Of a stretch of DNA of 29,485 nucleotides, positions 1-8,057 are shown piece by piece. The notes below the pieces were generated by a model, which saw only the letters and a list, made by a program, of their open reading frames with translations, did no database searches and was not told the DNA's origin. Where the stretch lies: positions 1-29,485 of the forward strand of contig CAZIQF010000026.1 of the NCBI GenBank assembly GCA_964541525.1. Reading direction: 5' to 3'. The stretch comes from UBA1737 sp964541525 (GTDB lineage: Bacteria > Bacillota_I > Bacilli_A > ML615J-28 > CAG-313). Made by a program: the position numbers and the translations under genes. Every line of letters starts with the position of its first letter. Positions within the stretch are counted from its first letter, which is position 1.

Positions 1-58
1 TTTATTTTGTTTTTTCTGTTTCACCCCAAAAACCCCAAAAAACTTTTTAGAGCCAAAA

Positions 59-92
59 GAATAAGCTTTATTAGAAAATTAAAAACTTATTC
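59..92 (-). terminator. weak hairpin after the defence operon
   Basis: A 7-base perfect inverted repeat (GAATAAG at 59-65, CTTATTC at 86-92) lies just after the stop codon of the last gene of the operon. A second short stem, CTTTT/AAAAG at 43-47 and 55-59, follows. The minus-strand sequence beyond is T-rich but has no clean T run, so termination here is only a guess from position. Confidence 0.25.
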
Positions 93-99
93 TTATTTA

Positions 100-2508
100 T
101 TAATTTATATAATATTTTAATTCGTTAACTAATATTTCATTTTCATCTTTTATGTCTTCTAATGTTTTTTGTTTTAATTTATAGTTTTCTCCATCTAGAT
201 AAATATCATCTTTATATTTAGTTACAAGTAATTTTGATAAATCTTGTGATAAACCTTCTTTTATAAAGAATATTTGCACCTTATCATTTGTTCCATACTT
301 AATTAAATTGTATTCTTGCTCATCTATAAATTCAATTTTATATAATACTTCAATGTATCTTAGTATATAAAAGTCCAAGTAATCCAAGTCTTCTTTTACT
401 TTTATGATTGCTAAATTTGTTAATTGTTTTTTATTTAGGCTTGTCTTATCAACAAATGGGCTATTACGACCAAATGGTTGAGGTGTTCCCCATTTTCTAC
501 CTACATATATATCATTACCATTACGGTTTTCCCAATAGTAAATTTGTTTAGTTATCATTTGTGAGAAGCTTTGATTTTCTTTTTTCCACTTCAATACTGT
601 ATTATAATGATGTCTTGCTCCATCTTCATCTAAAATTAAGATTTTGCTATCTTTTTTATATGGTAAGCCTTTTATAAATAAATCATAAATTATGTCAATT
701 AATTCCTTACCATTTTTATTATAAGTTTTTATTCTATTTTCAATGACTTCTTCATGTCTAAATAAATCTAAATCTATAATATTTTGATCCATCATTATTT
801 TACCTATATTTGTCTTAAATTGAGCTTTATGACCATCTATTGTTTGACCTAACAACACTGATAAAGTTTTTTTCTCAACATCTTCAATTTTCTCTTTTGC
901 TTGTTTTAAAAATGGATTTTCGACTTGGTCATTTCTCTTATCACTGCTTGATTCCATTTTTAATCTTTCAGAGATGAAACCTTCATAATCTCCACTTATT
1001 TCTTTCCTCTTTATAAAATAGATATTTGACATTATACCTTTTAATCCTTCCTTTTTACCACTAAATATTATATTAAATCTATTGACCCTGCCAATCAAAT
1101 TAATTAATTGATGGTATGTTAAATATTTTGGACCCTTATACAAATCAAGAATAAACATAGTGGTAAAAGGCATATTAACACCTTCAAGTAACGTTGAACT
1201 ACATAGTATATATTTTAAATTTTTAATTTTTCTAACACGATCTTCTATGTATATTCTAATATTATCAGGTATTAAGCCACAATGATAAATCACACCTTTT
1301 TTCAGACCATCAATTAAATCATATTCTTCATTAACATAATTTGAGATTTGCGTAATCATTTTCTTGATTTCTTTATCATCTATTTCATCTAGTTGTTTAG
1401 AAATTTCTTTTGCAATTTTAACTATTTCTTTTGGGCTATTAATATAAATTATGTTTTTTTCACTACCATATGACTTAATAAAATTAATGTAATCATTTAT
1501 TTGATATTTATTTAAAGGAATAAATTCATCAAAATATCTATCATATATTTTACTAGTGCTTTCTTGAAAATCAATTAAATATATATTTTCTGATTTAATT
1601 AATGGTTGAACAATGTTACCTTTAATCTTACTTTCATTTACATATTTATGAGTTAAACTTTTTTCATCTCTAATAATAGGACTAAAATATTTAACTATAA
1701 AGTTTTCATTTTTATTATTTAAATATATTATTATTTTTGATAATAATTTAGATCTTTCATCATTTTCAAATAAATTATGAGCTTCATCGATCATCAACAC
1801 ATCAAAAACAATATCATATTCATTTTCAAATAATACACTATATAGACGCTCCTGTGTCATAATATAAATATTTCTCCTATCAGTACTAGGAACTACATCT
1901 TGGTGTGTAATAATTTTAGGTTTATTTTTTTCTTTCTTAAAAAGATTATATAATTGTATTCTAGTCTGATTAATCAAGGCTTTTGTTGGAACAATTATAC
2001 AAATATTTTTTTCTTCATAATTAGCCAAAACATATTTAAAAATCAAGTCACTTTTTCCAAAAGATGTAGGAGCTACTAACATATAATTAGAATCATTAGA
2101 TAAAAAATCATTTATCATTTTTATTTGATCATAAGTGTAACAGTTTTGATTTTCTTTATTGGTAGATGAATCAATTAACATATCATTTATTGATCTTTTT
2201 AAGATTCCATTTTTTGCTAAATTATACTTTTCAATTACTTTTAAAATTGGAGTATTAATTAAATCTCTAGACAAATCATCTAACAATTCATAATCATTAG
2301 TACTTATCGAATACTTTACTAAAATATGGTATCCTAATTTTCTTATATATTCATTTTCTGAATTTAGGAATAATATAGCAACACTTAATAATTTTATTTT
2401 TTCTTCATATGTTAACTCTTGTTCAGTCAAAAACTTATTGTAAACATCCATAAATTTTAATTCTTTGAAATCATTCTCTACTTGTTTTAATGTAATATTT
2501 CTATTCAT
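100..2508 (-). CDS. hamB-like: Ski2-like DEAD/DEAH helicase, HamB-like (Hachiman)
   Basis: An 802-residue superfamily 2 helicase. Visible motifs are motif I APTSFGKS (residues 146-153, Lys152), Ia VPTKALINQ (about 173-181), the Walker B box DEAH (241-244), SSTLLEGVNMP (437-447) and LIGRVNR (471-477). The LLEGVNMP and LIGRVNR forms are typical of Ski2-like helicases. The C-terminal 300 residues are not recognised. It should be an ATP-driven cytoplasmic nucleic-acid translocase. The start overlaps the end of the nuclease gene by 8 bases, giving tight coupling, and AGAGGA lies about 8 bases before the ATG. The nuclease plus Ski2-helicase order matches Hachiman (HamA-HamB). The helicase call is firm; the Hachiman label is inferred from the partner and could instead be another nuclease-helicase defence pair such as AbpAB-like. 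Confidence 0.8.
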   Translation of the reverse strand: MNRNITLKQVENDFKELKFMDVYNKFLTEQELTYEEKIKLLSVAILFLNSENEYIRKLGYHILVKYSISTNDYELLDDLSRDLINTPILKVIEKYNLAKNGILKRSINDMLIDSSTNKENQNCYTYDQIKMINDFLSNDSNYMLVAPTSFGKSDLIFKYVLANYEEKNICIIVPTKALINQTRIQLYNLFKKEKNKPKIITHQDVVPSTDRRNIYIMTQERLYSVLFENEYDIVFDVLMIDEAHNLFENDERSKLLSKIIIYLNNKNENFIVKYFSPIIRDEKSLTHKYVNESKIKGNIVQPLIKSENIYLIDFQESTSKIYDRYFDEFIPLNKYQINDYINFIKSYGSEKNIIYINSPKEIVKIAKEISKQLDEIDDKEIKKMITQISNYVNEEYDLIDGLKKGVIYHCGLIPDNIRIYIEDRVRKIKNLKYILCSSTLLEGVNMPFTTMFILDLYKGPKYLTYHQLINLIGRVNRFNIIFSGKKEGLKGIMSNIYFIKRKEISGDYEGFISERLKMESSSDKRNDQVENPFLKQAKEKIEDVEKKTLSVLLGQTIDGHKAQFKTNIGKIMMDQNIIDLDLFRHEEVIENRIKTYNKNGKELIDIIYDLFIKGLPYKKDSKILILDEDGARHHYNTVLKWKKENQSFSQMITKQIYYWENRNGNDIYVGRKWGTPQPFGRNSPFVDKTSLNKKQLTNLAIIKVKEDLDYLDFYILRYIEVLYKIEFIDEQEYNLIKYGTNDKVQIFFIKEGLSQDLSKLLVTKYKDDIYLDGENYKLKQKTLEDIKDENEILVNELKYYIN

Positions 2509-3259
2509 ATGAAGTTCCTCTTATCAATTCAATAATACGTTCTAAAGTTTTCTTTCTAAAACATAATAAGGTAACTTTTTCAAAATCAGATTTATACTTA
2601 TCTTTTAACTTATTTAATTCATTTATATTAGTAACTTTTGTTAATGAACTATTAAATACCACACTTGACAATACTACATTATCAATTTTACTAATTGAAT
2701 CTTTTTCTAAAATTACTTTAACCTTACTTCTTAACGAACTTCTTTTAGAAAGTACTTTTCCAACCTCAGTTTTAGCAACATTCCATAAATTTAAATTATT
2801 CTTTTTGATAAATTTGTCATTACAATCTCTATAAGCTTCTTGAAGTTTTTCTTTATTAGTTTTATTTACTAAACTATCATCATTTTCGGATCCTGATTTG
2901 ATTTCTACATACCATAAACCATTTTTAGTATCATAAAACATATAATCAAAACCACGTTTATTTGACTTATCCTGATCATTAAAAAATACTGATAAATGTT
3001 TGTAATTTGTAAAAGTTTTAAAATAACAATGAACTATAAATTCACCTATAAAACCAGCTTGAAATGCTGTGTCTCTATCCTTTAGGCGCTCTAAAAAACT
3101 AGATACGGTCTGTTGATAATCAAACATATCTTTGTTTTCTTCACCCCAACACATTGATATTAATTCGTTTTTAATTGTTTTTGCGATTTCTTCTATAAAT
3201 TCATCATCAATATATATTAAATTTATTTTTTCTAATGTTATTTTATTTCCTTTTACCAT
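2501..3259 (-). CDS. hamA-like: PD-(D/E)XK nuclease-like protein, HamA-like (Hachiman)
   Basis: 252 residues from the preferred ATG at 3259. A TTG four codons upstream at 3271 is in frame, but GGAG sits at the right distance only for the ATG. The core reads FIGEF (residues 71-75), GFDYMF (103-108, Asp105) and VEIKSG (118-123, Glu119 and Lys121): the Asp then Glu-X-Lys pattern of PD-(D/E)XK nucleases, with an upstream Gly-Glu as in DUF1837/HamA. In Hachiman, HamA is a nuclease held by the helicase HamB until foreign or damaged DNA is sensed. The 8-base overlap with the helicase supports a two-subunit complex. No signal or membrane segment is seen. The fold is fairly sure; membership of the HamA family is inferred from motif spacing and neighbour. 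Confidence 0.65.
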   Translation of the reverse strand: MVKGNKITLEKINLIYIDDEFIEEIAKTIKNELISMCWGEENKDMFDYQQTVSSFLERLKDRDTAFQAGFIGEFIVHCYFKTFTNYKHLSVFFNDQDKSNKRGFDYMFYDTKNGLWYVEIKSGSENDDSLVNKTNKEKLQEAYRDCNDKFIKKNNLNLWNVAKTEVGKVLSKRSSLRSKVKVILEKDSISKIDNVVLSSVVFNSSLTKVTNINELNKLKDKYKSDFEKVTLLCFRKKTLERIIELIRGTSYE

Positions 3260-3315
3260 ATAGTGCTCCAAATCATATTTTTATATTGCTATATTAAAAT
3301 ACTATTATAAATAAT

Positions 3316-3918
3316 TTATGCATTCAAAAATATTTCTTCTTGTATTTCTAATAAATTTATTAAACTACTAAATGAATTATTATCTTCTTTTATTTCACAC
3401 TTATATTTATTGTCATTAGCAAGTTTAATTGTATAACACTTAATATTATCTATCAATGTACCGATTTCTTCCATTGATAATTCAACAAGAAATTTATTGC
3501 TATTCTTATGTTGTTTTAGTGAAACTATTGATTCTTTTAATTCTTGAATAATGGAAAAATTTACTTTTCCAATTCTAATGCTATCTATATAAACTTTTAG
3601 TTTTGCTCTAAATGTTGTTAATTCAATTGTTTCTTGCTTTCGCGTAATAACATACGTTACACTAGCAATTAAAACTGTAACCACTGTTGCTGTTCCTATA
3701 ATTAGTATCTCCTTTTTATGATTACTAACAAATTGGAACAACTTTTGACCTAGTGTTTGTGCTTGTTTTGGTGTTTGTGGTAAATTAATAGGATCTAAAT
3801 GCTTTACTATTTGACCGCTTTGAGCTCTAACCACTGAACCAATTCTAGTGTATTCTCCGGTAAGTAATTTGTTATATATAGAGTCTTCTATGTAAAATGT
3901 ATCTTGTGTAGTTGGCAT
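3316..3918 (-). CDS. single-pass membrane protein of the defence operon
   Basis: About 200 residues from the ATG at 3918. Another ATG two codons upstream (3924) lies only two bases from AAGGT, so the inner start has better spacing. One hydrophobic segment (about residues 71-92 from the inner start, preceded by HKKE and followed by TRKQ) divides a roughly 70-residue N-terminal part rich in Pro and Gln from a roughly 110-residue C-terminal part of charged, helix-forming sequence. There is no signal peptidase site. I do not recognise the family. The gene lies 24 bases after the ATPase stop and 56 bases before the nuclease start, so it is very likely co-transcribed. A membrane effector or an anchor for the ATPase are both possible; neither is shown. 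Confidence 0.75.
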   Translation of the reverse strand: MPTTQDTFYIEDSIYNKLLTGEYTRIGSVVRAQSGQIVKHLDPINLPQTPKQAQTLGQKLFQFVSNHKKEILIIGTATVVTVLIASVTYVITRKQETIELTTFRAKLKVYIDSIRIGKVNFSIIQELKESIVSLKQHKNSNKFLVELSMEEIGTLIDNIKCYTIKLANDNKYKCEIKEDNNSFSSLINLLEIQEEIFLNA

Positions 3919-3942
3919 TATCATTTACCTTCTAATCTATTA

Positions 3943-5835
3943 TTATTTAAACATATCTTTTATACTGTAAATCTCATTTTGTAAATCATCAAGGGATAAA
4001 TTAATCGCATATGAAAACGGCGCAATTTGACTATTGTAATGAATATCTTGATTTAACATAACTTTTTTACACATTAATTGCTCTCTAGTAATAGTTTTTC
4101 CATTAAATTGTATACTTTCACCCTTAGGAAGTAAAAATGATATTCTTTGTTCTAAAGTATTTTTACCTAAATATGCTCGTTGTTTTAAGATATCACTAGA
4201 ATCAATTGTGTTAAATAACTGCTTTTCAAGCCACACTCTAATTGCTGCTAAATATTTTATTTTGTTATATGAATTTTCATAAAAGTCTTTGTGATCAAAA
4301 GATGTAAAATTATCGATTAAACTTATTAACTTATAATTAGAAAGTTTATTAATATCTCCTAATATAAAATGTTCGCTATTAGAATAATGTAAAACCTCAA
4401 AATCAATAGTTGGATTACTATCTCTATTTTTAATATATTCGATTAAACCTTCATTATCATAACCTTTTATTTTATCCAGCGTAATAATATTTGGATTATC
4501 TTTCAAATCTATATAATTAATGTTGTCAATATGTACAATATCATTTGATTGTTCTAAATACATAAAAGCAAATTGTTTTGGATTTTGCGAGTTTATAATA
4601 TTCAAGAAATCTGTGGAATGTGTTAAAACCAACATAAATTTATCTTTAGAAATGTTATTAACAATTTCAAAAGCAATTTTATACTGATTAATTATATCTA
4701 AACTTGACACTGGATCATCTAAAATTAGTGTATCTTTATCACTTCCTAGAAATGAATATATACTATATAAAAATGTTATTAAATTAATTTCACCTGTACT
4801 ATAAGTTTTTATCTCTCTAGGAAATTTGATAATAATTACATAATTTATCGTATCATATGTAATTTGATTTTTTTCAATATTAAAATAACGTTTTAAATCA
4901 TTTTCTAGATATTCTTTTTTGCTTATAACCAAATTAAATTTCTCTTGTGCAATAGCTAATAAAGAATTTTTTTCTTTAATTTTGTTTTCTAACTCAGATA
5001 ATAAATTTTCAACTTTTTCATATTCTTCTTCACTAGAAGCTATAGCAACATCAAAAGCCAAATTTTGATTTGTTTTTAATTCTTTAAATGCTTCTAATTG
5101 AACATTCAATTCTTCTACTGTTATCGGTAAATTTTTTGATTGATACTTTTCAATTAACTCTGATTTAATATTTGATAATTCTGTCATCTTATTATCTAAT
5201 GATGATTGCCAATCTGTAATAGTATCGCATAACGGACATTCTTTTTGATTGATATCTACAGATGATTTTATCAATTCTAAAGCTTTATATAAACTTTGTT
5301 TATTATTTTTTTCCAACTCATCTTCAGCTTTGCTAATTTTATTCAAATCACTATAATACGTAAAAAGTATTTTAAAATTCAAATTTGGATATTTTTTCAA
5401 AAAATTTATAGTTTCTGTCTTTGATGATTTAAATTTTGGAAATATATTTTCTTTATGATATTTTTCAAGTTCTGGATGAACATTTTTTCTAATAGAAGAG
5501 TTACTTAATCCATTATTCTTTAATGAAGTAGCAATTTGTAATTTACCATTAATTTCACGTATTTCTTTTTCCAAATTAGTAATTGCTTCTATTTGATATG
5601 ATAAGCTAATTTCATCCTTATCAATTAGACTATTTTCTCGTTGATCATAGTCTAAAAATTCGACATTTGAAAGATTTAAGCTTTTTAAAATTTTGCATAG
5701 TGTGCTCTTTCCAATCCCATTAAATCCAAAAATTACTTTTGATTTATCTCCCAATATTAATTCAAAGTTCGGATCTAATTTATCAGCAAACCATTTATAT
5801 TTAATTGGTATCTGCGTTTTATTTATTTTTTGCAT
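3943..5835 (-). CDS. AAA_13/RloC-like ABC-type ATPase with zinc-hook motif
   Basis: 630 residues. The N-terminal Walker A is GFNGIGKST (residues 37-45). A coiled-coil-rich insert carries ECPLC (Cys200 and Cys203), which resembles the zinc hook of Rad50 and RloC. The second half has an ABC-like signature YSTGEIN (345-351), Walker B LILDDP (370-375), a D-loop SSLD (377-380) and a switch His406 in LTHS. This order is that of AAA_13 proteins, which include the anticodon nucleases PrrC and RloC. The C-terminal 200 residues contain RVWLE (Arg533, Glu537) and a later His599 in NQDIH, reminiscent of the Arg/Glu/His nuclease triad of PrrC/RloC, but the Glu-His spacing (62) is much longer than I recall for PrrC, so nuclease activity is unproven. 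The SD is AGGAG before ATG. It starts 15 bases after the HD gene. Confidence 0.8.
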   Translation of the reverse strand: MQKINKTQIPIKYKWFADKLDPNFELILGDKSKVIFGFNGIGKSTLCKILKSLNLSNVEFLDYDQRENSLIDKDEISLSYQIEAITNLEKEIREINGKLQIATSLKNNGLSNSSIRKNVHPELEKYHKENIFPKFKSSKTETINFLKKYPNLNFKILFTYYSDLNKISKAEDELEKNNKQSLYKALELIKSSVDINQKECPLCDTITDWQSSLDNKMTELSNIKSELIEKYQSKNLPITVEELNVQLEAFKELKTNQNLAFDVAIASSEEEYEKVENLLSELENKIKEKNSLLAIAQEKFNLVISKKEYLENDLKRYFNIEKNQITYDTINYVIIIKFPREIKTYSTGEINLITFLYSIYSFLGSDKDTLILDDPVSSLDIINQYKIAFEIVNNISKDKFMLVLTHSTDFLNIINSQNPKQFAFMYLEQSNDIVHIDNINYIDLKDNPNIITLDKIKGYDNEGLIEYIKNRDSNPTIDFEVLHYSNSEHFILGDINKLSNYKLISLIDNFTSFDHKDFYENSYNKIKYLAAIRVWLEKQLFNTIDSSDILKQRAYLGKNTLEQRISFLLPKGESIQFNGKTITREQLMCKKVMLNQDIHYNSQIAPFSYAINLSLDDLQNEIYSIKDMFK

Positions 5836-5850
5836 AATTTTTCTCCTATA

Positions 5851-7056
5851 CTAATCTACAATTTCTATTTTAATTTTAGTGTTATCCGTATTCATATTTA
5901 TTTGAACACCAAGCCAACTTGCTAAAGTGCTAATTTTCTCAATATAATTTTTAAACAAGCTATCATCAATACTTGAGTTAACACCTTTATTTAACTCAAA
6001 GCCTTTATCTATAAAACTAATGTTTATTGATTTCAAAATTTGTTCGCTATTCAAACTTGTTTCTTTCTTAAAATATTTAATTGGATCTACTGAATCCACT
6101 AAATATAATAAGAATAACAATGGATTATCTCTTAATTTAAATGGTTTATTAAATAATATTAACTCATTAAGCCCATATTCTTCATACACATGTATATTAT
6201 TGTCAGTGGGAAAAAATATATTATGATTAACTATACAATCTGAAATGTATGAAAACAAAGTTATTTGGTCTATTCTAAATATTCTTGAATTCTTAATAAA
6301 ATAAGCTTTATTTTCTTCTTCTTGCATTTTTATTATATAGTTATGTACTAAATTGTTAAAAAGCATATATCCTCCTAAAATTCCATGATCATATTTTCCC
6401 ATTTCTTCGATGCGATATTTATAGTATTTTTCAGCAGTACTTTTATAAAATTGTGACTTTTTAATAACTATTTGTGTATCATAATAACAAACGGTAATAT
6501 CCCTCATATTTTTAATTATATTAAATTCCTCTTCATTGACAATTGTATTATTAAGTTTTCGAGAATAATTCATAAAAACCTGATTACAACTATTAATAAA
6601 TCTACGATTATACGAGAAATTAAATCCACAATCAAAACATATTTTACTATTAATTATATTCCATTTATTCCTATAGCCCCTTATATGATTATTATAATTT
6701 CTATTTCTAACCTTGTATATATATGACCTATCATTTTCGAAAACATAACCTAAATCATGATACAAACTTAATATATTCCAAATATAATTAAAGGGATAAT
6801 CAACATTTCCACTACTTATTACTATGTTTAAATTTAATTTTTCATTTAGTAAAATACCAAGATAAACTAAAGACATCGAGTGGTGTTCTCTTAATTCTTC
6901 TAATCCTTCAAAATCATAAGATAAATTTTCTTTTGATGCAATTTCAAAATATCTTCTTATTTTATCTTTTGTTAAGTTAAAATCTTCTTCTAAATTTATA
7001 GTTTCTTCATAATAATATTGTCTACATATATTTTTAAATTCATCAAATAAATTCAT
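5851..7056 (-). CDS. HD-domain phosphohydrolase-like protein
   Basis: 401 residues, first gene of the five-gene operon, with GAGGTGA before the ATG. HD-superfamily residues appear in order: REHHS (His58/His59), YHDLGY (His100-Asp101), DHGILGG (His224), VNHNIF (His278) and LVDSVD (Asp321/Asp324). This H-HD-H-H-D series is the metal-binding set of HD phosphohydrolases, which cleave phosphates from nucleotides, cyclic nucleotides or nucleic acid. An unusually long insert of about 120 residues, with CFDC (Cys140, Cys143) and many Tyr, Asn and Arg, separates the HD pair from the third His. No signal or membrane segment is seen. In a defence operon it could deplete nucleotides or process a second messenger; that is inference. 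The HD assignment rests on visible motifs; the substrate is unknown. Confidence 0.75.
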   Translation of the reverse strand: MNLFDEFKNICRQYYYEETINLEEDFNLTKDKIRRYFEIASKENLSYDFEGLEELREHHSMSLVYLGILLNEKLNLNIVISSGNVDYPFNYIWNILSLYHDLGYVFENDRSYIYKVRNRNYNNHIRGYRNKWNIINSKICFDCGFNFSYNRRFINSCNQVFMNYSRKLNNTIVNEEEFNIIKNMRDITVCYYDTQIVIKKSQFYKSTAEKYYKYRIEEMGKYDHGILGGYMLFNNLVHNYIIKMQEEENKAYFIKNSRIFRIDQITLFSYISDCIVNHNIFFPTDNNIHVYEEYGLNELILFNKPFKLRDNPLLFLLYLVDSVDPIKYFKKETSLNSEQILKSINISFIDKGFELNKGVNSSIDDSLFKNYIEKISTLASWLGVQINMNTDNTKIKIEIVD

Positions 7057-7506
7057 TAATTCACCTCAATAATTTTTTTACATAATTAATTATAACTTTG
7101 TTATTAATAATTTTGTATCATCACAGACTTTTCATCGTGATGTCCTAACTTCACATTAACTAAATGTCTCGATGTATTTTTAAATATAAATTATAGACTA
7201 TTAGTTAACCTCAGCTATTTTTCTTATGTTTTAACTAGTTTTTTATATGTTTTTCATTGTTTTTATAATTTTCATCATCTTTTGCTCTTTTTTTCATCGA
7301 GACAAAAGTGTGAACTCACGTGTGAGAGAACGACAAAAAGTCTCAATTTTTAACTAAAATTTCATAAATTCCTAGTATTTTAACGATTTTTTAGTAATTT
7401 GAGACTTTTTAAATACTCACATTAGCACTCAAATTAAAACTGACAAAATATTACCAATAAATAATTAAAATTAAAACCTATTATTTAATAATTAAATTTG
7501 TTAACT
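7057..7506 (-). promoter_or_regulatory. AT-rich upstream region of the defence operon with nested inverted repeats
   Basis: No gene is visible here. Four GTCTC/GAGAC elements form two long-range inverted repeats: TGTCTCGATG (7165-7174) with CATCGAGACA (7295-7304), and AAAAAGTCTCAA (7335-7346) with TTGAGACTTTTT (7399-7410). A small hairpin CTCAC-GT-GTGAG lies between them near 7315-7326. Candidate -10 boxes on the minus strand (TATAAT about 7190 and about 7095) lack a convincing -35. The region probably carries the operon promoter and a regulatory or mobile-element boundary. Confidence 0.4.
7335..7410. repeat. 12-base perfect inverted repeat, 52-base spacer
   Basis: The arms at 7335-7346 and 7399-7410 are exact reverse complements (AAAAAGTCTCAA and TTGAGACTTTTT). 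No transposase or recombinase gene lies beside it. It could be an operator, an RNA stem in a long leader, or the footprint of an integrated element. Confidence 0.65.
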
Positions 7507-7534
7507 AAAAAAGAGGTAATTTAACAACTACCTC
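7507..7534 (-). terminator. rho-independent terminator overlapping a stop codon
   Basis: On the minus strand GAGGTA (7529-7534) pairs with TACCTC (7513-7518) and is followed by TTTTTT. The 5' arm contains the stop codon of the 141-residue gene. It insulates that gene from the defence operon downstream. Confidence 0.75.
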
Positions 7535-7953
7535 AATTTACTTATTGCATACTTTAAATTAGAATCAAAATTTTCTGTTGATGCAACCACAAAATGAGGT
7601 TCGTTAACTTTCCTATTATATAGTACTGTTGAATTGACAATATCAACAAATTCATTCATATCATCATCAACTTTAAGAAAATTAATTTCTCCATTATTTA
7701 ACTTATTATGTTTATCAACTAATGTTACAACAATTCTAGGGGTTAATATAACAACAACCATATCATCTTCTAGCAATTTTAAATTTATATGAGATGTTGA
7801 TGGAAGAAAAAACCTTCTTTCATTTTCACAATAACATACTGAATTAACAATAAAATTGTCCAAAATGTTATTTAAAATATTATTTTCACCTACATCACTA
7901 ATGATAATATTTTTAAATTCTTGTATTTCATTATCGTTTTTTACTATAGGCAT
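7528..7953 (-). CDS. hypothetical protein, 141 residues
   Basis: A small soluble, acidic protein of mixed alpha/beta character, with beta-like stretches such as MVVVILTPRIVV and PHFVVAS. No family is recognised and there is no signal or membrane segment. An in-frame TAG lies three codons before the ATG, so the start cannot be extended. No Shine-Dalgarno sequence precedes the ATG, and CATAAT/TATAAC boxes lie 7-17 bases upstream, so a leaderless transcript is possible. The terminator built into the stop codon supports a genuine monocistronic gene. It sits between the surface operon and the defence operon; its role is unknown. Confidence 0.6.
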   Translation of the reverse strand: MPIVKNDNEIQEFKNIIISDVGENNILNNILDNFIVNSVCYCENERRFFLPSTSHINLKLLEDDMVVVILTPRIVVTLVDKHNKLNNGEINFLKVDDDMNEFVDIVNSTVLYNRKVNEPHFVVASTENFDSNLKYAISKLR

Positions 7954-8057
7954 AATAGTCTAATTATGTTATATTGGTTTTCTATTATTTGTGTATTTGT
8001 TAAACAAATCATCTATACTTTCAAAGAATGTATTTAATACATCCTTTTTATTTTACT

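Noticed and set aside
6020..6726. Open frames on the plus strand opposite the HD gene
   Set aside because: They are short, lack ribosome sites, have biased composition and lie antisense to a gene with clear family motifs.
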